This document shows positions 1 through 7,276 of a stretch of 21,635 nucleotides of DNA, one piece after another; position 1 is the stretch's first letter; every line of letters begins with the position of its first letter. Where the stretch lies: positions 1 through 21,635 of the IMG/VR virus record IMGVR_UViG_3300033149_000056. One strand, 5' to 3'. This stretch comes from a virus. The notes under the pieces were generated by a model, which was not told the DNA's origin, did no database searches, and saw nothing but the letters and a program-made list of their open reading frames with translations. A program made the position numbers and the translations under genes.

Positions 1-1
1 A

Positions 2-1123
2 GTAGGTAGGCAAATGCCTAAGATGAAAGTTTATGACTTTTTAATCAACCTATTTAAAATGTTTAATTTAACGGTTTATAAGGACGGGGATATTTTGAGA
101 GTTGAAACATTAAATGACTTTTATAACTCGGGTGGTTCTTATGATATAACGGAGTATGTTGATGTAAACACTAGCAATATTGGTAAGCTATTACAGTTTA
201 AAAATATGAAGTTTAGATACAAAAGCAAAAAGACCGTTATTGTATCTAAGTCTGACGAAATACAAGGAGTTAAGTTTTCAGAGGAAAGCTATGGTAATGA
301 TAGTTGGGATGGTGGAACTTATAATGTTGAGGTTGACTTTGAAAAAATGATGTATGAGCGTTTAGCAAATGGAACTACATTAACCCCTGTTTGTCAGGGT
401 ACTTTCTTAGATACTAAACTAGAACCAACAATAGGTAAGCCTTTATTATTGTATTGTATTCCAACAGACCCAGATAACTACATTGATTTTCATAATGGTG
501 GCACTACTACACTAAGTAGCTATATGCGACCAAGCCAAGTGTTAAACGATAATACAGGAAATACAAGTCTGAATTTTGGTTTAGAAATGGACGAGTACTT
601 ATTGGAAACGTATGGCACTAATTTATATGCTCATTATTATAATTCTTACATTGAAGGTATATTTAACAAACGAGCTAGAAAGTTTAATATAAGTGCTTAT
701 TTGCCTTTACAAATTATATTGAATTACAATCTAAACGATAGCTTTATTATCAACGGTAAATCATATAGAATAAACACTATAAAGACAAATCTATTAACAA
801 ACAAAACAGATTTAGAATTATACAACAACACCATAACGGTTGAGGAATTACAACAAAGAGTTAATCCTAAAGGAGAGAAAACATCTGACATATTCACAAC
901 GGGTAAAACTGCTGGTAGCATCTCAATAACTTGGGCTGCTGTTACTGGTGCAACTGCATACAGTATTTATTTGGATGATGTATTTATAGTTGGATTAATT
1001 GGTGGTATTACAAGCTACACATATACAGGGTTAAAAACTAATACAACTTATAAGCTAGGGGTAAGAACGGAGTTCCCATCTTATTTCTCGCCTACTAAAG
1101 AAAAATTTGAAACAACGTTATGA
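2..1123 (+). CDS. Tail/baseplate-type structural protein with C-terminal fibronectin III domain (5' partial)
   Basis: The reading frame is open from the window edge. The first ATG is at position 14, but no stop precedes it and the protein there already reads like the middle of a domain, so the true start is probably upstream. Counting from that Met there are 369 residues. The last ~75 have fibronectin III features: a buried Trp in SISITWAAV, then YTYTGLKTNTTYKLGVRT. The segment before it (SFIINGKSYRINTIKTNLLT) matches, from memory, a family of tail or baseplate proteins in Bacteroidota phages. FnIII domains are common on phage tail proteins and are thought to help surface binding. The stop overlaps the next ATG as ATGA. 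The tail role is fairly safe; the exact position in the virion is not known. Confidence 0.65.
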   Translation, partial: VGRQMPKMKVYDFLINLFKMFNLTVYKDGDILRVETLNDFYNSGGSYDITEYVDVNTSNIGKLLQFKNMKFRYKSKKTVIVSKSDEIQGVKFSEESYGNDSWDGGTYNVEVDFEKMMYERLANGTTLTPVCQGTFLDTKLEPTIGKPLLLYCIPTDPDNYIDFHNGGTTTLSSYMRPSQVLNDNTGNTSLNFGLEMDEYLLETYGTNLYAHYYNSYIEGIFNKRARKFNISAYLPLQIILNYNLNDSFIINGKSYRINTIKTNLLTNKTDLELYNNTITVEELQQRVNPKGEKTSDIFTTGKTAGSISITWAAVTGATAYSIYLDDVFIVGLIGGITSYTYTGLKTNTTYKLGVRTEFPSYFSPTKEKFETTL

Positions 1124-1260
1124 TAAAATTAATACTTGATTGTTTGAAATACGCAAACGGAGAAACAGAAACTATCCGTATAGCACAAGGTAAACATAAA
1201 TTACCTACAACAATAAAAGAAGGTTATAAAGCACTTAAACAAGAGATAAAATGGCAATAG
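1120..1260 (+). CDS. 46-residue protein of unknown function between tail genes
   Basis: This is a small reading frame (MIKLILDCLKYANGETETIR...) coupled at both ends. Its ATG overlaps the upstream stop as ATGA, and its last ten bases cover the start of the tape-measure gene. I do not recognise the sequence. It is basic, with no membrane segment or metal-binding motif. The double overlap in a dense tail operon is the main argument that it is translated. A role as a tail-assembly chaperone would fit the position directly before the tape measure, but nothing in the sequence shows it. Confidence 0.6.
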   Translation: MIKLILDCLKYANGETETIRIAQGKHKLPTTIKEGYKALKQEIKWQ

Positions 1261-2801
1261 AAAAAACAATAGATATTACGGTTGACAATAAAGATGCTAT
1301 AAAGGGCATTAATCAAATCAACGATAAATTAGGGGATATTGATGTTAATAGTAAAGATGCTGCCGATGGCGTAAAGGGAATTGCTAGAAGTTTTAAGGGA
1401 TTAGGAACTGCAATCAAGGCTGCTGGTATAGGTTTAGTAATTGGAGCTTTAGCTAAGTTGCAAGAAATATTTATGCAGAACCAACAAGCTGCTAATTTCT
1501 TTAACACCGCTTTTGAAGCTGTGAGTATAGCGTTTAATGATTTTGTTAATTTCGTTGTAAACAATGCAGGGTCAGTAATTGATTTTTTCAAAGGTATATT
1601 TAACGACCCGTTACAAGCTGTAAAAGATTTTGGAAAGGCTATACAGGATAATATTGTAGAAAGGTTTAATAGTTTCTTAGATACTCTTGGATTTTTAGCA
1701 AGTGCTGTTAAAAAGGTATTTAGTGGAGATTTTGCTGGTGCTTTAGATGATGTTAAAAATGCAGGAAAAGAAAGTCTTGATGTTTTAACTGGTGTAAATG
1801 ATACGTTTGAAAAAGGAACTGAACTTGTAGAAAAAACCGTTAAAGCGGTTACTAATTATGCTAAAGAAACTATAAAAGCAGCAGAAGCCAATACGGAGCT
1901 AAACAGACAAGCTGAAATAGGTATAGCAAAAAATAGGTTGTTATTAGAACAATACGATAGACAAGCCGAGTTACAAAGACAAATAAGAGATGATGAAAGT
2001 AAAACAATAGACGAGAGAATAGCAGCTAATGAAAGATTAGGCGAATTATTAGCAGAGCAAGAAAGATTAATGTTAGCTAATGCGGATGCACAGGTTCAAG
2101 CTGCCGAAGCTCAATTCTTAAAATTAGAAAATGATGAGAATGAAATAGCATTATTAGAGGCTAGAGCCGAAAAAGAAGGTGTATTGGCTCAAATTGCTGG
2201 TTTGCGTTCAGAACAATTAACTAATATTAATTCATTAGAAAGAGAAAGACAGGATTTAATAGATGAAAATCTTGAAAAAGAAACAGAGGCAAAACAAAAG
2301 GAAATAGACCTTGCAAACGCTGTAAAAGATGCAAAGATAGGTATTGCAAAAAATACACTAAAATTAGTAAGCGAAGTTGCAGGGGAAGGCAGTAAAATAG
2401 GAAAAGGAGTTGCATTGGCACAAGCTACAATAAGTGGAATAGAGGGTGTGCAAAACGCATACACAACTGCTCAAGGCTCTCCGATAACAGCTTTATTCCC
2501 TGCCTATCCTATTGTACAGGCTGGTTTGGCAGCAGCGTTTTCTTCTTTGCAAATCAAAAAAATAGCTTCAACAAATCCATCAAAAGGAACATCGGCTAGT
2601 GGAGGTGGAAGCGTTGGTGGTGGAGGTGGAGTAACACCAGCAGCTCCAAGTTTCAATGTTATTGGTGCAACGGGAACAAGTCAATTAGCTGATGCAATAG
2701 GTGGTCAAACACAAGAACCAGTTAAAGCCTATGTAGTATCGAATGACGTTACCTCCGCACAATCATTAGATAGAAATATTGTTGAGGAAGCATCTATATA
2801 A
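1251..2801 (+). CDS. Tape-measure-like tail protein
   Basis: The protein has 516 residues. The N-terminus (MAIEKTIDITVDNKDAIKGI) reads as the usual opening of tape-measure proteins. A hydrophobic Gly/Ala/Ile-rich stretch follows at about residues 50-70, then a long charged helical region at about 190-350 rich in Glu, Arg, Leu and Ala and probably coiled coil. Near residues 445-465 there is a Gly-rich linker, and the C-terminus has AYVVSNDVTSAQSLDRNIVE, which I recall from Bacteroidota phage tape measures. Such proteins set tail length and pass into the host membrane at infection. At ~500 residues it would imply a short siphovirus tail. An internal virion protein of a short-tailed phage is the main alternative. 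The start overlaps the upstream small gene. Confidence 0.75.
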   Translation: MAIEKTIDITVDNKDAIKGINQINDKLGDIDVNSKDAADGVKGIARSFKGLGTAIKAAGIGLVIGALAKLQEIFMQNQQAANFFNTAFEAVSIAFNDFVNFVVNNAGSVIDFFKGIFNDPLQAVKDFGKAIQDNIVERFNSFLDTLGFLASAVKKVFSGDFAGALDDVKNAGKESLDVLTGVNDTFEKGTELVEKTVKAVTNYAKETIKAAEANTELNRQAEIGIAKNRLLLEQYDRQAELQRQIRDDESKTIDERIAANERLGELLAEQERLMLANADAQVQAAEAQFLKLENDENEIALLEARAEKEGVLAQIAGLRSEQLTNINSLERERQDLIDENLEKETEAKQKEIDLANAVKDAKIGIAKNTLKLVSEVAGEGSKIGKGVALAQATISGIEGVQNAYTTAQGSPITALFPAYPIVQAGLAAAFSSLQIKKIASTNPSKGTSASGGGSVGGGGGVTPAAPSFNVIGATGTSQLADAIGGQTQEPVKAYVVSNDVTSAQSLDRNIVEEASI

Positions 2802-2836
2802 AATACAAAATATTTAAAAACTAGTTATATATTATT
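2802..2836 (+). promoter_or_regulatory. Late two-block element, copy A (candidate promoter of the protease gene)
   Basis: AATACAAAAT lies 35 to 26 bases before the ATG at 2837, and TTATATATTA lies 12 to 3 bases before it. Copies B (before 4608) and C (before 6906) have the same blocks at identical distances, while the ~13 bases between differ. It begins directly after the tape-measure stop. It lacks a host TAnnTTTG box. Promoter function is inferred. Confidence 0.5.
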
Positions 2837-3883
2837 ATGAGAATAGTCGAACTAATATTAGACGAAGAACAAGAAATAGGGATAGAAGCAATTAGCGTTG
2901 TAGAAAGCCCAGCGATAGAGGAAGATTTTATTGCACTTAAAACACAAGAGTTTAAACTTGCAGAGGTTGACAAAGAGAAAAGAATCCTTATGGGTGCTTT
3001 ACTTATACCAAACAAACCCATATATAGACGTAATGGCGAAGATGAGTATTATATATATTTCTCAAAAGATACTGTCTTAAAAGCCTCTCAAATGTATTTG
3101 ATGCAAGGTAAACAAAACAACTCAACATTAGAACACCAATACGACATTAACGGACTTAGCCTTGTAGAATCTTGGATTGTAGAAGATAAGGTACACGACA
3201 AGTCTGTAAAGTATGGAATGGATTTACCAGTTGGTACTTGGATGGGTACGGTTAAGGTAAACAATGAAACTATATGGAATGAGTTTGTTAAGACGGGTAA
3301 GGTTAAAGGTTTTTCAATAGAAGGTTACTTCGCTGATAAAATGGAACGTCCTAAGGAAAAAATAAATGATTTTAGTTCAGACCAACTATTAAAAGAAATA
3401 GACCAAGACGAGGCTGAATATTTACTTAGTGAAGTTAGGGCAATTATCAAAAACGATAAACGTGTAAAGGGTGGTAAGAAAATGATATTAGAGAGCTACA
3501 CCGATTACCCTGATGCGGTTAAAAACAATGCTAAGCGTGGATTAGAGCTTAACAAGAAGGTAGATAATAAATGTGCTACACAAGTTGGTAAAGTTCGTGC
3601 AACACAACTAGCACAAGGGAAACCAATTAGCGTAGAAACAATAAAACGTATGTATTCTTATTTGTCAAGAGCAGAGGAATATTACGATGAAAGCGATACA
3701 AAGGCTTGTGGTACTATTTCTTATTTACTATGGGGTGGAAAAGCAGCTAAACGTTGGGCTGAAAGTAAATTAAAAGAATTAGACTTAATAGACCTTAAAG
3801 CACCTTGCCAAGCAGGTTACGAGCAATACGGTATGAAAATGAAAAACGGAAAACTAGTACCTAACTGTATTCCTATAAAATAA
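2837..3883 (+). CDS. XkdF-type prohead maturation protease with extra C-terminal domain
   Basis: The protein has 348 residues. Residues ~1-180 match the XkdF / Peptidase_S78_2 prohead protease family: the opening AISVVESPAIEEDFIALK, then LIPNKPIYR, a YFSKDTV segment, a probable catalytic His100 in STLEHQYD, and a probable nucleophile Ser160 in KGFSIEGYF. This enzyme cleaves scaffold and capsid precursors inside the procapsid. Residues ~216-320 are a second domain (YTDYPDAVKNNAKRGLEL ... YLLWGGKAAKRWAESKLKEL) that I recall attached to phage head proteins, without a known function. The C-terminus is a two-cysteine tail (GMKMKNGKLVPNCIPIK). Scaffold and capsid genes follow closely, as expected. 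Its ATG is preceded by late element A. Confidence 0.85.
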   Translation: MRIVELILDEEQEIGIEAISVVESPAIEEDFIALKTQEFKLAEVDKEKRILMGALLIPNKPIYRRNGEDEYYIYFSKDTVLKASQMYLMQGKQNNSTLEHQYDINGLSLVESWIVEDKVHDKSVKYGMDLPVGTWMGTVKVNNETIWNEFVKTGKVKGFSIEGYFADKMERPKEKINDFSSDQLLKEIDQDEAEYLLSEVRAIIKNDKRVKGGKKMILESYTDYPDAVKNNAKRGLELNKKVDNKCATQVGKVRATQLAQGKPISVETIKRMYSYLSRAEEYYDESDTKACGTISYLLWGGKAAKRWAESKLKELDLIDLKAPCQAGYEQYGMKMKNGKLVPNCIPIK

Positions 3884-4029
3884 TGAAAAAGCTATTTAGA
3901 TTTATTACGCCAAGTAGAACAAGCCCTAAAGGTGGTCGTAGAGGTTGCTTATGTAAAGACGATACGTATAAAATAAAGTGTTGTGATGGAAGTTTACACG
4001 CACAGGGAGTAGGAAAAACATCTAATTAA
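3883..4029 (+). CDS. 48-residue CxC...CC mini-protein
   Basis: The gene overlaps the protease stop by one base (TAATG). The protein is basic, with a hydrophobic start (MKKLFRFITP) and four cysteines in GCLCKDDTYKIKCCDGS. The pattern CxC-x8-CC followed by a conserved-looking HAQGVGK is one I recall from small proteins of flavobacterial phages. The cysteine spacing could hold a metal ion or form disulfides in the virion. Its place inside the head operon suggests a structural or assembly role, but the function is unknown. Confidence 0.7.
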   Translation: MKKLFRFITPSRTSPKGGRRGCLCKDDTYKIKCCDGSLHAQGVGKTSN

Positions 4030-4043
4030 TTAAATATATAAAA

Positions 4044-4571
4044 ATGAGAAATTACAAAAAAGCTTTAAAGCATATTAATCAGTTTAATGTAAAGTTTAAT
4101 AAAACAGAACTAACAACACAAAAAGTTGAGTTAGGAATTATTGATGACTTAAACAATGTTCTACAACAATCAGACACAATTATAAAAGAATTAAAAGATA
4201 ATGAAAATATTGTTGCAAGAAATCAAAAACTACTTAAAGAAAGAGAAAAAAATCAATCTAAACTTATCACTAATTCAGATAAATTCAGAAAAGAGTTTTT
4301 TGATTTAAGAGATAAGTTGGAAAGTGCAAAACAAAAAAGCGAAAGAGCAGACAAAGAACTTGATACAAACACAAAGGGCATTAAAGAGGTTCAAAAAAAT
4401 ATTGATAAATTAAATAAAAAAATATCTCCACAAATAAAACAAGCCAAGAAAAACATTTCAACTTTTGATAAACTTATTGCACAAGCAGAAAAAACAGCAC
4501 AAGAATTAGGTGTAAAAATTCCTACTGCTTCTTTTTCTAAAATGAAAGATAGATTGCGTAAATTTATTTAA
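4044..4571 (+). CDS. Coiled-coil protein in the head operon, function unknown
   Basis: The protein has 175 residues, is Lys- and Glu-rich, and is nearly all helical by composition. Long heptad-like stretches run from about residue 45 to 155. There are no cysteines, membrane segments or catalytic motifs. The C-terminus (KMKDRLRKFI) is basic. It lies between the prohead protease and the acidic scaffold-like gene, so an assembly or internal head role is plausible. It could be a second scaffold component, but I cannot name its family. Its ATG lies 14 bases after the upstream stop in an A/T-only leader. Confidence 0.7.
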   Translation: MRNYKKALKHINQFNVKFNKTELTTQKVELGIIDDLNNVLQQSDTIIKELKDNENIVARNQKLLKEREKNQSKLITNSDKFRKEFFDLRDKLESAKQKSERADKELDTNTKGIKEVQKNIDKLNKKISPQIKQAKKNISTFDKLIAQAEKTAQELGVKIPTASFSKMKDRLRKFI

Positions 4572-4572
4572 A

Positions 4573-4607
4573 AATGCAAAATTAATTTTTAACACTTATA
4601 TATTAAT
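4573..4607 (+). promoter_or_regulatory. Late two-block element, copy B (candidate promoter of the scaffold-like gene)
   Basis: AATGCAAAAT begins exactly 35 bases before the ATG at 4608, and TTATATATTA again ends three bases before it. Compared with copy A the upstream block has one change (A to G) and the TTATATATTA block none. It fills almost the whole 36-base gap after the coiled-coil gene. Confidence 0.5.
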
Positions 4608-5243
4608 ATGAACACGAACGATATGATTAGTAAAATCAAAGATGTTCTTAATCTTAGCGAGGAAGTTAAGCTTGAGCAACAGAAGTTAGAAAACGGAACT
4701 GTATTAGAAGCAGATGCGTTTGAAAGTGGCAACGAAGTTTTTATCGTTACCGAAGATGAGAAAGTAGCTGTACCAGTTGGAGAGTATGAACTCGAAGATG
4801 GTCGTTTACTTGTAGTAGCCGAAGAGGGTCTTATTTCAGAAATTAAAGAAGCAGGGGAAGAAGTAGAAGAAGAAACACCTGCCGAAGAAGAAGAAGTAGA
4901 AGCATCAGAAGATGTAGCACTTGAAGAGGAAGAAGAACTTGGATATGCTACTAAAGAGGAACTAGCAGAGGTAAAAGAAATGATTGAGGAAATCAAAGCA
5001 ATGCTAGAACCAAAAGAAGATTTAAGTGCTGATGAACTCGGTAACTTAATGACAGAGGAATTAGCTAAACACGAAAGAACAGAGCTTAGCGAAGTGCCAC
5101 AAGAGGTACAAGCGGAACTTAACGAACCAGCTGCCGAGCCAATTCAAGCTAATCCAGAATCAAAACAAAACCTATCTAAATTCAATATCTCACAAAACAG
5201 AAGAATGAGTACATTGGATAGAGTAATGGCAAAATTCAATTAA
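4608..5243 (+). CDS. Acidic scaffold-like head protein
   Basis: The protein has 211 residues. Residues ~27-80 form a compact, probably beta-rich domain (LENGTVLEADAF, EVFIVTEDEKVAVPVGEYEL) of a kind I recall in phage head scaffold proteins. A very acidic segment at ~80-112 is dominated by Glu, followed by a helix at ~115-135 and a short basic end (RRMSTLDRVMAKFN). A charged, helical body with a basic C-terminal capsid-binding tail is typical of scaffolding proteins, and the gene stands between the protease and the major capsid gene. A decoration protein is a less likely alternative. It is preceded by late element B. Confidence 0.7.
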   Translation: MNTNDMISKIKDVLNLSEEVKLEQQKLENGTVLEADAFESGNEVFIVTEDEKVAVPVGEYELEDGRLLVVAEEGLISEIKEAGEEVEEETPAEEEEVEASEDVALEEEEELGYATKEELAEVKEMIEEIKAMLEPKEDLSADELGNLMTEELAKHERTELSEVPQEVQAELNEPAAEPIQANPESKQNLSKFNISQNRRMSTLDRVMAKFN

Positions 5244-5270
5244 TTAATAAACAACTAAAAACCAAATAAA

Positions 5271-6203
5271 ATGAGTGTATCAATCACATCAACTTATGCA
5301 GGAGAATTTAGTGGCAAGTACATTGCTGCTGCATTGTTATCTGCTGACACATTAGACAAAGGCTTAATTACAGTTATGCCTAACATCAAGTTCAAGTCTG
5401 TTATCAAAAAGGCTTCTACTGATGACATCGTAAAAGATGCTACTTGCGATTTTCAAACTGACCAAGGAACTTTAACTCTTACAGAGAAAATCCTTCAACC
5501 AGAAGAATTTCAAGTAAATCTTGACATTTGCAAGAAAGACCTTCATTCTGACTGGGAAGCTGCTCAAATGGGATATTCTGCATTTGACAACCTACCTCCT
5601 AACTTTTCTGATTTCGTATTGGCTCACGTTGCTGCTAAAGTAGCTGACCGTACAGAAAGAAACATATGGAGTGGTTCTACTGTAACTTCTGGTCAATTTG
5701 ACGGTTTCGCTACATTGTTAGCTGCTGATGGAGACTTACCTGCTGGACAAGATATTACTGGAACTGCTGTAACAGCTGCAAACGTAGTTGACGAATTAGG
5801 GGATGTTGTAGATGCTATTCCTACTGCCGTTTATGGTTCAGAGGATTTAATTATCTATGCTGCTTCTAACGTTATTCGTGCTTATACTCGTGCTTTAGGA
5901 GGATTCCAATCAGGAGGACAAGGTGCTAACGGTTACGAAAACAAAGGAAACAACCAATCATTAGGAAACCTTTTCTTTGATGGTATTCCAGTTGTTCCTG
6001 CTCGTGGTGCTGCTGACGATGTTATCATCGCTGCTGAAAAATCTAACTTATTCTTCGGTACTGGTCTTTTATCTGACCAAAACGAAGTAAGAGTTATTGA
6101 TATGGCTGAAACTGACGGAAGTCAAAATGTACGTGTAGTAATGAGATTTACTTCTGGTGTACAGTACGCTCAAGTTACTGACATCGTTTACAGACACGTA
6201 TAA
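5271..6203 (+). CDS. Major capsid protein
   Basis: The protein has 310 residues and the size, composition and position expected for a HK97-fold major capsid protein. It shows a central segment with DLHSDWEAAQMGYSAFDNLP, a helix around VADRTERNIWSG, a strand-rich P-domain-like part around EDLIIYAASNVIRAYTRAL, and an ending with FDGIPVVPARGAADDVIIAA and VRVVMRFTSGVQYAQVTDIVYRHV. Codon use looks selected for high expression: alanine is encoded mostly by GCT, unlike the GCA-rich neighbours. The gene follows the scaffold-like gene and ends 22 bases before a strong terminator. Confidence 0.88.
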   Translation: MSVSITSTYAGEFSGKYIAAALLSADTLDKGLITVMPNIKFKSVIKKASTDDIVKDATCDFQTDQGTLTLTEKILQPEEFQVNLDICKKDLHSDWEAAQMGYSAFDNLPPNFSDFVLAHVAAKVADRTERNIWSGSTVTSGQFDGFATLLAADGDLPAGQDITGTAVTAANVVDELGDVVDAIPTAVYGSEDLIIYAASNVIRAYTRALGGFQSGGQGANGYENKGNNQSLGNLFFDGIPVVPARGAADDVIIAAEKSNLFFGTGLLSDQNEVRVIDMAETDGSQNVRVVMRFTSGVQYAQVTDIVYRHV

Positions 6204-6225
6204 TAAATAACTAATCAATTTTAAG

Positions 6226-6257
6226 AAGGGGTGGGGAAATTTGCCCTACCCTTTTTT
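6226..6257 (+). terminator. Rho-independent terminator behind the capsid gene
   Basis: AAGGGGTGGGG (6226-6236) pairs with CCCTACCCTTT (6244-6254), giving 11 base pairs of which two are G-T. The loop has seven bases and a run of six T follows. In such A+T-rich DNA this G-rich stem is conspicuous. Confidence 0.85.
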
Positions 6258-6278
6258 ATTTAAAAAAACTATATAACT

Positions 6279-6806
6279 ATGGCTTGTTCATTAACTACTG
6301 GTAGAAAAGTGCCTTGCAAATCTGCGGCAGGTGGTATAAAAACCATTTACTTTGCTGATTATGGAACACTTGGAGATGCTACCATTGCAGCAGGGGAAAT
6401 TACCGCTTTAAGTGGTTCTCCTGAATGGTTTCAATTTGATGTAAAAGGAAACTCATCTTTAGAAACCGCAATCAACTCATCTCGTGAAAACGGTACTACA
6501 TTTTATGAAAGTACTTTAAATTTAACTTTGACATTCCAAGACAAAGCAACACAAGAAGAATTAAAACTAATTGCTCACGCTAGACCTCATATCGCTGTTG
6601 AAGATTACAACGGAAACTATTTCCTTATGGGATTAGAAAACGGTGCTGACGTAAATGGAGGTAGTATTACTACTGGTGCTGCTATGGGAGACTTGACTGG
6701 ATATACAATCACAGCCGTTGCACAAGAAACTGCACCACCTTATTTTGTTACTGGTTCAGTTATTACTGCTGATGCTTCTGCTTCACAAATCGACCCAACT
6801 GCTTAA
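6279..6806 (+). CDS. Probable major tail (tube) protein
   Basis: The protein has 175 residues. It starts with MACSLTTGRKVPCKSAAGGI and contains SSLETAINSSRENGTTFYES and an ending around AVEDYNGNYFLMGLENGADV and TGAAMGDLTGYTIT. From memory this matches a family of abundant virion proteins in Bacteroidota phages, most likely the tail tube: beta-rich, about the right size, lying just after the capsid gene. GCT and ACT codon preference resembles the capsid gene and fits high expression. Own terminators stand before and after it. A head decoration protein is the alternative. The ATG lies 21 bases after the T run of the upstream terminator, so it is expressed by read-through or by a very close promoter. 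Confidence 0.6.
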   Translation: MACSLTTGRKVPCKSAAGGIKTIYFADYGTLGDATIAAGEITALSGSPEWFQFDVKGNSSLETAINSSRENGTTFYESTLNLTLTFQDKATQEELKLIAHARPHIAVEDYNGNYFLMGLENGADVNGGSITTGAAMGDLTGYTITAVAQETAPPYFVTGSVITADASASQIDPTA

Positions 6807-6829
6807 TTTAACTAAAGGGTTTTAAAATT

Positions 6830-6860
6830 AGGGGTTATCTTAACGGATAGCCCTTTTTTT
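6830..6860 (+). terminator. Rho-independent terminator behind the tail-tube gene
   Basis: AGGGGTTATC (6830-6839) pairs with GATAGCCCTT (6846-6855) around a six-base loop, with two G-T pairs, and the T run extends to 6860. Late element C starts only ten bases later, so the downstream gene seems to need its own promoter. Confidence 0.82.
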
Positions 6861-6870
6861 ATGCTTATAC

Positions 6871-6905
6871 AATACAAAATAATTTGTTTTTGTTTATATA
6901 TTAAT
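6871..6905 (+). promoter_or_regulatory. Late two-block element, copy C (candidate promoter after a terminator)
   Basis: AATACAAAAT begins 35 bases before the ATG at 6906, and TTATATATTA ends three bases before it, as in copies A and B. This copy sits directly behind a terminator, which is the best argument that the element starts transcription. Confidence 0.6.
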
Positions 6906-7274
6906 ATGCAGATATTAAATACAAGCGGTACTTATACACTAAGGGTTATTCCTAGAAAATTCGACATTACGAGTGGTAAGATAAAACTCAACAACGATAG
7001 AAACGCTGATAGTTACTCTACAACAGCCCCCTCTAGTATTTCAATAGATGGTAATTATTTAAAGTTAGACTTTTCACTAAGCCCAACTAACCAACTAATT
7101 GAAGGGGAATTTTATAAACTTGAGGTTTGGGATAGTCAAAATAAAGTTAATTATATGGACACTATTTTTTGTACAGACCAAGATATTAATCAATCTGATA
7201 ACGAATACTATAACATAAATGAAAATCAATACATTCCAAACAATCAGAATGATAATGATTACATAATAATATAA
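6906..7274 (+). CDS. Small structural protein before the portal gene, function unknown
   Basis: The protein has 122 residues starting MQILNTSGTYTLRVIPRKFD. An in-frame ATG at 6861 exists but lies right at the terminator T run and upstream of late element C, so I prefer 6906. It looks beta-rich (YLKLDFSLSP, EFYKLEVWDSQNKVNYMDTI), then has a conserved-looking FCTDQDI and a very Asn-rich acidic tail ending in DNDYIII. I recall similar proteins in flavobacterial phages next to head and tail genes, but no function. Position between the tail-tube and portal genes suggests a virion or assembly protein. The gap to the portal gene is two bases. Confidence 0.7.
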   Translation: MQILNTSGTYTLRVIPRKFDITSGKIKLNNDRNADSYSTTAPSSISIDGNYLKLDFSLSPTNQLIEGEFYKLEVWDSQNKVNYMDTIFCTDQDINQSDNEYYNINENQYIPNNQNDNDYIII

Positions 7275-7276
7275 AT

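Noticed and set aside
4589-4996. Minus-strand frame of 135 residues rich in Ser
   Set aside because: It is the antisense of the Glu-rich segment of the scaffold-like gene; GAA/GAG codons read backwards give TTC and CTC/TCT runs. No leader or neighbours on that strand.
6861-6905. Longer start for the gene at 6906
   Set aside because: The upstream ATG abuts the terminator T run and the extra 15 residues are encoded by the late element, so 6906 is preferred.
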